Below the pieces are notes generated by a model. That model saw only the letters and a list, made by a program, of their open reading frames with translations, was not told the origin of the DNA and ran no database searches. The position numbers were made by a program, and so were the translations under genes. A stretch of DNA of 64,000 nucleotides from Cavenderia fasciculata (Eukaryota > Evosea > Eumycetozoa > Acytosteliales > Cavenderiaceae), in contig NW_004457736.1 in the NCBI RefSeq assembly GCF_000203815.1, forward strand, positions 1,302,001 to 1,366,000, given 5' to 3'. Each line of letters starts with the position of its first letter. The first letter of the stretch is position 1. Positions 31,480-42,809 of this stretch are shown piece by piece.

Positions 31480-34400
31480 ATGAGTCATCCAACACCAACA
31501 CCTTCACAACCAATCTTTACAAATAACATTAATAACATTAATAATAATAATTGTAGTACTACATCATTACTAGCACCACCATCATCATCACCACGTACAG
31601 GTACATCGGCACCATCATCTTTTAACTCTCAACAACATATCAATCACAATCTATCGACGTATCGACAGAACCTAACCGTCAAGTTTAATGAAATCATCAA
31701 TTCGATTGCAGTAAACAAAGAGGGAACGTGTGTATGCTTGGGAGGTAAAAAGGCACTACATATCGTTGATTTGGAATCCCTCAAGAATGTAAAGGTTCTG
31801 CCTCAACAAAGTAAATGGGAGGTTAGTGTTGTCGATTGGAACAATGTTTCTCCAAATCTTATTGCTTCTTCTGTATGTCTCGAAAAGTAAAAAGTGTCTT
31901 TATAATCATATAAATATGTATACTAACTCTACTCTACTCTACTCTACTCTATTGCTATTCCTATTTTACGTATGTTTGTTTGTTTGATTGTTTGTTTATA
32001 GTCCAATCAAGATGCATTTATATGGGATACAGAAAACAAGTATCCATTGATTGGACAATTCATTTCACATAATCGAGCAATCAGCGATCTCTCGTGGAGC
32101 ATATTCGATCAAAACCTACTTGCGACAACCGCTGCCGATGGGTTTGTTAATCTTTGGGATCTTCGTGTTCCCAAACGAGCCATGAAGGTCAAGAGTTTCA
32201 ACTCTCACATTGTCTCTGCCATTCAGGTGAAATGGAACAAATTTAATCCAATCATCCTTGCATCTGCTCACGAATCAAATCTAATGATTTGGGATTTAAG
32301 AGTAAGCTAAAAGAGATAGATAGAGAAAGAGAAGAAATAGAATTATTTAATTAATTACTTATTTCTTTTTTTTTTACAATTGTAGAAAGAAACACAAGAA
32401 TTAAATTCAACTGTTCATATTGCAAAAGTATCGGGTATTGATTGGTCACCACTTGATGCTGATGAGATTCTAACAAGTAGTCAAGACAAGTCTGTCAAGA
32501 TATGGTCTTACACATCATGCAAAGCCAACCCAAAACCAAAACATATTTTTGGAACTAGTTATCCTGTTCTTCGTGCAAAGTATTTGGTATGTAATAATAA
32601 TAATTAATTAATTATGTATATAGATATATCTATTTAACACACACAAACAACAAAAACGAAACAAATATAATAATTATTATTTGTTTCAAAATATCTCTAA
32701 AATCTGTTAAAATAATTCTATTGTATTTTTAATGTTGGTTTGTTCGTTGTTTCAATTGGAACAACTTCTTTCCTATTTCTGTCTCTCCTCTCTCCTTTCT
32801 TTTCCCATTCAAATAATAATGATTTGAAATTAGCAATTTAATAGGCTACTTTTTTTTTTTTTTTTCTAACTTATTTATTTATTTATTTAATTTTTTTAGC
32901 CAACTGGAAAAGGAATAGTAACGATATCAGACAGAGGAGATAATAATATACGATTGTGGTCATTTAATGATTTTGAACAACCAATTGCCAAACTTTCAGG
33001 ACACTCGGATTGTGTACGTTCATTTGATTTTCGCGTTGGAAACAAGTCTGCAGACTCTAACCATCGTGACTTGCAGATAGTGTCGTGGTCAAAGGATCAG
33101 CACCTGAGACTATGGAAATTAGATGACGATAGTATTCGATCACAACTGCAACTACCTTTATTAAATCTTGGAACTACAACAACTTTTACAAATAATAATA
33201 ATAATAATAATAATCACTTCACCATTGTAAATACAAATAATAATCATACTGCTACACCTCCACTTACACCAATTTTAACTTCTTCAAATGATCCAAACAA
33301 TAACAGTAACAGTAACAGTAATAATAATAATAACATTGATCATCAAAACAATATATCTACATCATCATCATTGTCATCTTTGATATCGACTAGTATCACT
33401 CCACCAACCACTCCATCCACTCCCATTATTATCACAAACAACACATCTACTACCAATAATAATAATAATAATATATTATCACCAACAACATCATCATCTT
33501 ACAACGCATCACAATTTTCAATTCATCATCATCAACCAACAAATGATAAAGAAACCATGGAGAGTAGTTATACAGTATCTGGAAACAAACAAGAGGATCA
33601 TTTGAATGATTTCTTTATGGGACCCAAAGAGTTAGAGTATGAGCTAAAGGTCATCCAAAACAAGTTTATAGACAAGGCACTGCGAATCGACCAGATCAAC
33701 GTCACGCAGAGAATGTGCGTGGCGACGTGCACCGTTGCCCAAAGTCCCGTGATTTCAGCGTCGACACCTCCACGTCTGGCAGAGAGTATCCTTGGGAACA
33801 GCAATGTCAACGACTCGTTTTTGCAAGATTCGCTTAGTATTGTGACGGTGCAGTTGCGTATTGTGTTCCCCTCACTCTACCCACAAAGTGCGTCTCCCCA
33901 CTTTGAATGCATCCGATCGGCGTGCACAACATCACTCAAAACCAACAAAATCATCTTGGACAATCTCAACGAGGTTGCTCAGTTGCGTCTCGGTAAACCG
34001 TGCTTTGAACAGTGTCTATTGAGATTTGTACAAGTCACACGAAAAGTGGCAGAGGGGTCGATAGATGGTGGACAAGAGTATAGCCATATAAGTAATACTG
34101 CCAATACACCATCGCTGACTTCGGCGCGAGATTTCCACGGTGCTGGAAACCACCACCCTCCCATCATCTCGACTGGTACCCCCAAAGAAGGAAGATGGCC
34201 TACCCCCAAGGACATTATCGTTGACGATATTTATACCCCTGGTTATGTTACTACACCCACATCAACCAACAAACCAACGCAACCACCACTTCCCTTGACA
34301 CCAAATAATAATAATAATAATGACGATACAAATAGTAGTACAGGATCAATTACTACTCAGATACACAATCTTCCACCCATCAGCGACGAGACTGTTAATA

Positions 34401-37305
34401 ATAGCAACACTCTTACCGATTCAGATGATAATGATGACAGTCTTGCTTTGCAGCAGGGAAAAACGATGGACAAGTATGGAACGATTGTGGGTAACCAAAA
34501 ATCCATCCCCATCAAGGCATCAAACACATCTCCTCCTATTATACCCCAACAAAAGGTTGGATCACCCGGGTTCAGCAAGTCGATCGAGCGATATTTGAAT
34601 TCCCCTCTTTCATCCAACCACGAATATTTATTAAAGAAGCAACCAAGCATCAACAAGGATTTATCACCAACATCACTAGCGATGAATTCATCGTCCACAG
34701 CAGTAGCTGGAGGTGCTTGGGTAGCTGCCCCCTCTCTCAACTCCACATCAGAGGTTTCCCTGTCAAGTCATCGAAACTCTATCTCTCTAAAGTCGGCACC
34801 CATCATCACCACCTCCACCACCACCACCACATCCTCTACAACGGCCACCATTTCGGCCAACCCTCTTCCAATCCTAGATAATTATCCGTGTCCACGTTTA
34901 TGTGGTGCTGTGTTTAGCAATGACAAGTTGGTGGTATTTTCAAATCGAATCCTCAATATCAGCAATCAAAAATTCACAACTCCATCATCAAACATGGTTG
35001 AAACCAAACCATTATTGGAAAATGATTATCCAATTGCACCATCACTCACCTCTTCAAACGCGGCCATTCCAACTTTTCATAATTATCATAATCATCATCA
35101 ACATCAACAACAACAACAAAATTCATCTTCTAAATTTACAACACCAAGAACTTATAAAGAATTATTACAATTGGCACCTGATAATACTCAAGATCATTTA
35201 ATTCAACAACATCAACAACAAAATGCATCAAGTAATAGATTAAGTAGTTCACCATCTAGATTTGATAGTCCAATGATATTATCTGCTATTGATCATAACA
35301 AGACATCTTTATCAAGTTATGGTTCATCACCACGTAGTTCACCAGCTTCACTTTCTCCAATGATACTTGGAAGTGGATCAAATACTGGTAGTCATAATAG
35401 ACCTTTTACAACATCTCTTTCAATATCTCATCAACTTCGAGTTATTCCCATTTCATCCCTTTCTCCAATTAATTTTACTTTGGCAAATAATTATACGTAA
35501 GTAAAAAGAAAAAGAAAAAAAAAAAAAAGAAAAAGAAAAGATAATTAAATCAATTATTAATTATTTTTTAGATTGATTGGAGAAGTTGAAGATATTTGTA
35601 AAAATAATTTAAAGGTTGCAACATCTGTAAATAGAAAAGATTTAATGAGGTTATGGTCAACACTTGCAGAGATTACAGATAGTAATTTATTTAATCTCAA
35701 TGATCATCGTTTCAAATACAACAAACAACTTAAGCGATTATCACGAGTAAACACTAATGAATTTATTGATGATAATTGGCCTGTTCATCCTCTTGGTAGA
35801 TCTTTAATTCAATCTTTGTATGTTACAAAACAAAAAACAATAATTTAAAATGAACAAGTAATTAATCTAATAATTTTTATTTATATAGTATGGAATATTA
35901 TAACAAAATTGGTGATGTTCAAACAATGGCAATGATAACATGTGTATTAATAATATCAGCTCAACAATTAACCAAATCGATTATTAATAATAGTTTGGGT
36001 GGTGGTACATATTCTTCATCATCTTCTTCATCTTCCAATCAATGGTCATCGGGTGGTGGTGGCGGCGACGAATTTAGTCTCAGTGGAAATACAGGCAACG
36101 CAGGTGTTTTGACAACATCCCTTTCACATCCCAATTTAACAAGCCTGGCTTTTACTGGCGGCAACAATCCCTCTACAATGTCTCCTGGCATCACCTCGTC
36201 AATGACGCCATTGTTCAACTCTTCGACACCGTCACCCAATCTGAGCGTGTCAAATCTGTCGCTCAACACCTCGACAGCCGGCAGATCACCCCATTTGGGC
36301 ATGAGTGCATCATTCAACACTTCCAATTTAGGTGCTTCCTTTTCTTTTGATTCCCCAAACAATAATAACAACAACATCAACCAACCTTCCACATCTTCTT
36401 CATCTTCATCTGCTTCAAATCTTAATTTGATTACAGGTGGTAACACGTTGGTAAACTCGACAGCATCGACTTTATTACTTGGCCAACAACAACAACAGCA
36501 ACAGCAGCAACAACAACTCCAACAACAGTATCAACAACAAATCATACACCAACAATTGTTGATGGTACAACAACAACAACAGCAACAACAAGAACAAGAG
36601 TTGTATCAATTGGGATCGTCAAAGTTTTGCGACCCGTCATTGTGTCTTCTCGACCCTCAGTTGCAGCAGTTTTACAACCACTATCTCAACTCTTATGGAG
36701 AGTTGTTGTTCCGATGGGGTCTGTTGGAGAAGCGTATTCAGGTGCTCAAGTTCCTCAACGAGCACGATTCCGCACCATCCACCAAAAAGGTGCAATTCCA
36801 AACGGTCTGCTTCAAATGCCAACGAACACTCAATAACAATTGTGTGTGTCCCAACTGCAAGGTCTATGCTGTCAAGTGTTCGGTATGCCATATTTCAGTA
36901 CGTGGTCTCTCAAGTTTCTGCATTTCGTGTGGTCATGGAGGACACACCGATCATCTCAAGCAATGGTTTGGCAAACGTTCCGATTGTCCAACTGGATGTA
37001 AATGTAAATGTGTATTGAGTTTTAGTCCACAACAACCAAAACTACCTCGACAAACAACCCCATTGACAACAGGAAATACTTTTGCTGGAACTGGGAACAA
37101 CAACCAATCAAGTTTAAATTACCAATTCCTTCAAAGTAAAACCATCAACCATCATCATCATCTTGTACATTCAAACAATCGATCAGAGTTGATCCCTGAT
37201 TTTTCACCATCTCTGTCATCCACCAACAATCCCCCGACTTCTTCATCCTCTTCCTCCTCCTCTTCAATTCCACAAAGTATGATTATGGAAACCCATTTTC
37301 ATTAA
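31480..37305 (+). CDS. wdr59: WDR59-like GATOR2 subunit
   Basis: Six exons (31480-31872, 32002-32301, 32386-32586, 32900-35496, 35572-35817, 35889-37305) keep frame and give 1717 residues. Residues about 60-430 form WD40 repeats (ISDLSWSIFDQNLLATTAAD, VNLWDLRVP, SGHSDCVRSFDF, LQIVSWSKDQHLRLWKL). An RWD domain follows after an Asn/Thr-rich linker (GPKELEYELKVIQNKF to LGKPCFEQCLLRFVQV). The C-terminus carries a zinc-ribbon/RING-like set of cysteines (CFKCQRTLNNNCVCPNCK, CSVCHISVRGLSSFC, CGHGGHTDHLKQWF). This order is that of WDR59, a subunit of GATOR2, which controls GATOR1 and thereby TORC1 at lysosomes. Long Ser/Asn/Gln linkers make it much larger than the human protein (974 residues). Confidence 0.85.
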
Positions 37306-37863
37306 CTCATACAAACTTAATAATAATAATAATAATAGTTTAAACAAAAGTACTAAATAATAATAATAAAATATATAACAAGTAAATAACTTGTTTTTAA
37401 ATATATAAATAATTATAAATCGTCCAATCCAACGGTTGAAAAAAAGGAGGAGGTTTCGGGTCGAGGAATTCAGACCAACAAAATCTGATCTAAACGGGGT
37501 TGTCTGTTGAGAAGAATAATTCGAATTTAATATTAATTCCAATGTTCTGTTCGAATCAACAACACAATGAACTTTTAATCACAAGAGAGAACTTATTCTA
37601 GAATACACATACATTCACACACACACATTCATAAGCATGCGTCTGAATTTCATACTTCACACAAACAAATAATTCAACACCGACAAGAAAGTTATCTACA
37701 ACAACATTTGACAACACATTGCTTTGTCATTTATACTACTACTCTTTATTTATTTATTTCTATTTCACATGATTTGATAGTTCATTCATTCTTTCTTTTA
37801 TTTATTTTTTTTAACCTCTTACTCGCGAGAGTCATATATAACATTATATTTATAGAATACATC
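37306..37863. other. Intergenic region
   Basis: Spacer between two plus-strand genes: AAT repeats near 37320-37370, then mixed sequence around 37420-37510 with GC content above its surroundings, then AT-rich promoter. No RNA gene could be fitted. Confidence 0.5.
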
Positions 37864-38613
37864 ATGATTGAACCTAATAATACTACTACTACTAATAATA
37901 ATACAACAACAACGGTTGTTGAACCAAATAATAATAATAATAATAATGATAATACAACAGTTCAAATAGAAGAATTTGAAGTTGAAGATAATGTAACAAA
38001 AGATGGAAAACGACAACATCAACAACCTCTAGGTTTTATAGAAAGAATAAAAAAATGGTTATTCGATTATATATCAAAGATGAAAGGAGGAGAGAAGAGT
38101 GGACCTCGTGTATCATTGGAAGAGATATTTTGGTCATGGTTGGGAGCATTCATTGGCATTGGTGTAGTGTCGGCACTACATTATAGGGTACTCGAACCTA
38201 ATGACATGATCTTCCTCGTTGGATCTTTTGCAGCTTCGGCAGTACTAATCTATGGTGCGCCAAAAGGTCCACTTTCACAACCACGTAACCTTGTTGGCGG
38301 ACATTTCGTCAGTTCAATCGTTGGTGTCATCATTCGAATTATATTTGTCGAGCAGGCTGGTGGACCAGCTGGTTATATTTTTGGATGTGCCTTGTCGGTA
38401 TCATTGGCAATCGTTGCCATGCACCTCACCAAAACATTACATCCACCTGGTGGTGCAACTGCAATGATTGCAATTACAACAACAAAACAACAATGGTATG
38501 GATTTTACTATTGTTTTGTTCCAGTTGCTAGTGGTAGTATAATAATGCTTATTGTTGCATTATTAATTAATAATTTGGCTCCAAAAAGAAAATATCCAGT
38601 CAATTGGTATTAA
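37864..38613 (+). CDS. HPP-family integral membrane protein
   Basis: A single exon of 249 residues starting at the ATG at 37864; the frame is open further upstream, but only from non-ATG codons and with hydrophobic low-complexity sequence. The N-terminal 55 residues are Asn/Thr-rich and then acidic. From about residue 85 four or five hydrophobic helices follow: FWSWLGAFIGIGVVSALHY, DMIFLVGSFAASAVLIYGA, HFVSSIVGVIIRIIF and VPVASGSIIMLIVALLI. The family motif LHPPGGATAMIA is intact, as is the preceding SQPRNLVGGHFVSS. In plants and cyanobacteria HPP proteins carry nitrite across the chloroplast or cell membrane; the substrate here is not known. No targeting sequence is obvious. Confidence 0.82.
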   Translation: MIEPNNTTTTNNNTTTTVVEPNNNNNNNDNTTVQIEEFEVEDNVTKDGKRQHQQPLGFIERIKKWLFDYISKMKGGEKSGPRVSLEEIFWSWLGAFIGIGVVSALHYRVLEPNDMIFLVGSFAASAVLIYGAPKGPLSQPRNLVGGHFVSSIVGVIIRIIFVEQAGGPAGYIFGCALSVSLAIVAMHLTKTLHPPGGATAMIAITTTKQQWYGFYYCFVPVASGSIIMLIVALLINNLAPKRKYPVNWY

Positions 38614-38748
38614 ACGTAATAATAATAATAATAAGTTATAATAATTAAAGAAAAATAGACTGTTTCATTTTTTTTTTAATTTAATAAATAGAAAAGAATG
38701 GAAAAAAAATATTTATTTAATTTAATTTAAAAGTTTACTACTTTTAAA

Positions 38749-41626
38749 TTAATTACTAGCAATACCAGGAGTACTGGTACCATTTAAATCAAGTGGAGAT
38801 TCGATTACAATTTTTGGAATTTGGAATTTACCTTTTTGATAACGTTGTTCCTTTTCCATTGGTATGTCATTATTATTATTATTTAATAATTGTTGTTCTG
38901 CTCCTCCTTTTTCTGTTCCATTTAAATCATTGGTAGAATTTGAAGAACTGTTGTTTAAATCAAAACAACTATTACTTTGACTTTTAATATCAATGATGTT
39001 GGGAATGATTAAATTGGGAGTAGAGTTTGATGATGAATAAGAGACAGAGTTGTTATTGTTCTTTGGTTTAGTTGGGGGAGGAGAATCTTCATTCATTTCA
39101 TAATTCATTTGATTGATTTGATGATTATTCCAACACTCTATAACCGTTCTGAGTTCATTTTCAATACGATAGAGACGACCGAAAATGAGACCTGAAATGG
39201 GGATGATATCACTTTCATAACGACGATCGTCATCAAAGTTTTCAGAGATGGAGTTTTCCAATTTGATCATCTCTGAGAGATAATCGATATCCTTGATCAT
39301 TCTCTTGATCTTGTTGACATTGTCTTGAGAGAGTGAGGAGAGGTTCTTTTCCAACGATTCGAGGAACACTTGGTTGGAAATGTCTTTGATGACAACGTCC
39401 TTGGTTTCGACATCCAACCATTCACAGAGGATGTACTTTATGCATGTACTAAAGTCTTCAATGACTGGATAGATTTCATCCTTTAGTTTACGTACGAGTA
39501 CCATAAGAGCGGGGTCACAAGAGCCGGCCGATGGCAGAGTATTGTGCAACACCAAGAGGTTGTTGGCGACACGTTGGAGAGAGGCTGGTGGTGTGACAGT
39601 ATAATCTGCTGGCACTGCATCTGGGTCGAATCCACGTTCAACAAGATACTCTTCCACACGCTCCTTGATCAGCGACAGCCACCAATTGACAACACGCATC
39701 TTTCTATTACCGTCAAGTATTTCAAGTTTTTGAGAGATGAGTTTGGAGACGGCTGCCTCACATTGTGTGCGTAATTGAGCACAACGAAGTTTCAAAGATT
39801 GACCACTTCTCGTTTCAGAGTAACAATCCAATTGTTCTAAAACACGACGACGTGTTGGAACATAGAGAGAGGATGGTTCGACGGTACTGAGGAATCGACC
39901 CACCTCGGCACTCACCATCTTTTGGACACATTGTACCAACTCTAGTGGAAGATTGGATGACAACTGAGTCAACAAAAGACAAAGAGTTCGGAGTTCTTTG
40001 AGTTCTCCAAGTGACAAGATCTGGTTGTCCAACTTGTCCAATAAATGAGGTTGAATATTCTTTGATGATAAAAAGTTTCTAAACAATTCCTCTTCTTTGG
40101 CCAATATCATCTTTTGCAGTGCCAAAGTTGGACATTCAATCATCTCTGACATTTTCATTGCATTCAAATCAATTAAACCAAATGCACTTGAAAATTTAAT
40201 TATATCATCTCTTTTAATCCAAATCCATTCAGTTTCTAGAAAAGAGAGAAAATAAAAAAGTTAATATATTTATAATATATTTATAAATAAATTTGTTTTT
40301 GATTTACATACCAGTTGGATTAATATAAATACTAAGATATTCAGTATTTAAAGTAGTATCTTTAAATGGTGAATTTGGGGAATCACAAGATTGACCAGTG
40401 AATCTACCAAACATGTAACGAGTGGTTGGATAAATATCCTTGGCAGAAGTTGGATACTTGAATATAACGAGGTCACCCTTTGCAAGAGAGGTATGATTGA
40501 AATCTTCTTGTTTGTTGAGACATAAAAAGTCACGTAGTTCAACTGCGAGCTTCTTGTCTGACAATTTACTCCATTTGTTCATTAGATTCATTAAATACAT
40601 TGTATCCAATTCCAACTTTTGATTTGAACGTCTAATATGTTGATTAAAAAATGATTTTGGTGTATTTTGTGGTGTATATCCACTATTACTATGAATAAAA
40701 TAATTATGATTATTATTATTACTACTAATATTATTATTACTGTTGGGAGGAATGATTGGTTTTGTAATAATTGGTGATGGATTCATTGATAATTGTTTTT
40801 TAAGTAATATACGACGAGTGATTTTACCTCCAAATGGTAAAGGTGGAGTTGGTAATGAAGCCAAACTAGCATTGGCCGATCCACTAGAAGAAGAAGATGT
40901 AAGTGGATTTGAATGACCAGTTGTAGTAGAGGTAGTAGTATTAGTACTATGACTATTACTATTTCTATTATTATTATCCTTATTGATAAAAGTGAGTGAA
41001 GCACCCATTTTGGGAGTTGTTGGACCGTTAAAGACCATATTCATACGTCGATAGTTGTTGATATGGTCAATGAGTGAAGGGTTGAGATTAAATCCAATCA
41101 ATGAATTGTCAATATCGGTACGATGCGATTGAATAAAATCTTGCATACCTTGACAAAAGGTGAGTAGAGATTCAGTCGAATCTAAAGTATCATCAATATT
41201 TGAAAAGAATCTTGGTGATGAGGAGGAGGAAGTGGATTGTTGATTTTGTTGTGTTTGTTGTTTAGGGTTGTCATGTTGTTCTTTGGCAAGGGTCTTGTTA
41301 AGTTCAACGACATAGAGTAAGAGACAATCGAGAATATGGGCTACCAAAGATGGAGAGATTAACTCTTGACTACCAACCATACGATTATGGAAAACAATAC
41401 TCCATTTACGATTACTTCCACCGACCAAGATGGCATTCAACGCCGATCCATTATTCATCAAACTGACTGACTTTAATAGCTTTTGGCCAACAATCATTTG
41501 ATTACACATGGATCTCTTAAAGATTGCCATATCACTACTACGATATGATTTCTTGTTATTCCATTTAGAAGTGGCTCTTGGAATTGAAATCTTTGAGAAT
41601 TGATCAAACCATTCAACTTCTTTCAT
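38749..41626 (-). CDS. Unrecognised 933-residue protein with conserved helical C-terminal half
   Basis: Two exons (40312-41626, 38749-40235) join in frame. The N-terminal 130 residues look folded (IVFHNRMVGSQELISPSLV). A long Asn/Ser/Thr/Pro-rich middle follows, then a second folded part with DLVIFKYPTSAKDIYPTTR, FGRFTG and, across the splice, TEWIWIKRDDIIKFSSAF. Residues 475 to 830 are mostly helical and rich in Leu, Glu, Lys and Arg (EELFRNFLSSKNIQPHLLD, RRRVLEQLDCYSETRSGQS, RKMRVVNWWLSLIKERVEE). The C-terminus is again Asn/Ser-rich. No catalytic motif, signal or membrane helix is seen. I do not know this family; the helical half could be a scaffold or tethering domain, but this is a guess. 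Confidence 0.65.
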
Positions 41627-42809
41627 TTTTTTCTAAAATTATTATTATTAATAATATTATTTGTTGGGAGGAGGATGGGTAAAAAAAAATAAATAATAGT
41701 TAATAATTTATTTGTTGTTAATTAATATTATTGATTGATTGGATTTGATTGATTTTAAAATATAACTGATCAAAATATATTTATATTGATTCTGTTTTCG
41801 ATAGTTTGCCAGATATACATGTGCGTGGTGATTCATCATCATCATTGTTGTTGGAAATATTTCGAACTAGTCTTTAACAAATTTGACTATTAAAGATTAT
41901 CTTTAATATCAAGAGTATGAAACCACTTTTAAAAGGAGTAATAATAATTCCATTGTTGGGTTGTTGGTTGGTTTTGGTTGTTTGTTTGATGATGATGAAG
42001 AATAACAATGATATGTATTTATGTATGTATGTATGTTACTCACCCTGCTGTAATAATCCATTGTCGTTGCTTGTTATTTCTTCAAAAAAGGATAGGCATC
42101 AAAGTTATATTATACACAGTAGCTAGCAACTCTCTTTGTTTGTACTTTTATTCGCATACATTGAATAACCCAACTCTATGACTTATTCTTTATAATTATA
42201 ACAACTAATATGTATGCAAGCAAACGAATGATTATATTATAATATATCAATATAATAAAGTTAGTATTATTAATATTAATATTAATAATTAGTATTATTA
42301 GTATGAATGATTTAATCGTTTGATTGATTGATTGATTGATTTGATTATAATCATATAACAAGCTATGCATACATACATACACACAAGCATACACACAGGC
42401 AGTCGACATTGTTTTAAGTTTCATGACTTATTGTTTATATAATCATTAGGATGGAGTAGTAGTAGTAGTTGTAACCAATCACATTATGATTAAAGAGAAT
42501 AGAGTGAGTAATGGGATAGTGGTAGTGTTATAATATTATAATTATAATTATTGGTTAGACACAGACAGATAATGAACAAAAAAAATATTTTTCTATCTAT
42601 CACTAGCTAGTTGGGTGGGATGTTGGGGGATCTTTTACCAAAAATAGAAATATAATAATATTATTTAATAAAATCTATTTATCTATCTATTATATCTATC
42701 TATTCAAAACCAATATCTGAATATTATATTTATTATTATCATGAATGTTAGATGATTGATTGATTGATTATTATTATTTATTATAAAAAAAAGTAAATTA
42801 TTATTATTA
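41627..42809. other. Intergenic region with simple repeats
   Basis: Spacer between two minus-strand genes. It is dominated by GATT repeats (near 41730-41760 and 42320-42345), TATGTATG, ATCTATCT and ATAAT tracts. No gene, RNA or non-simple repeat is supported. Confidence 0.5.

Noticed and set aside
37420-37510. GC-richer stretch examined as a possible tRNA
   Set aside because: No cloverleaf could be drawn and no B-box fits on either strand. I found no tRNA or rRNA in the window.
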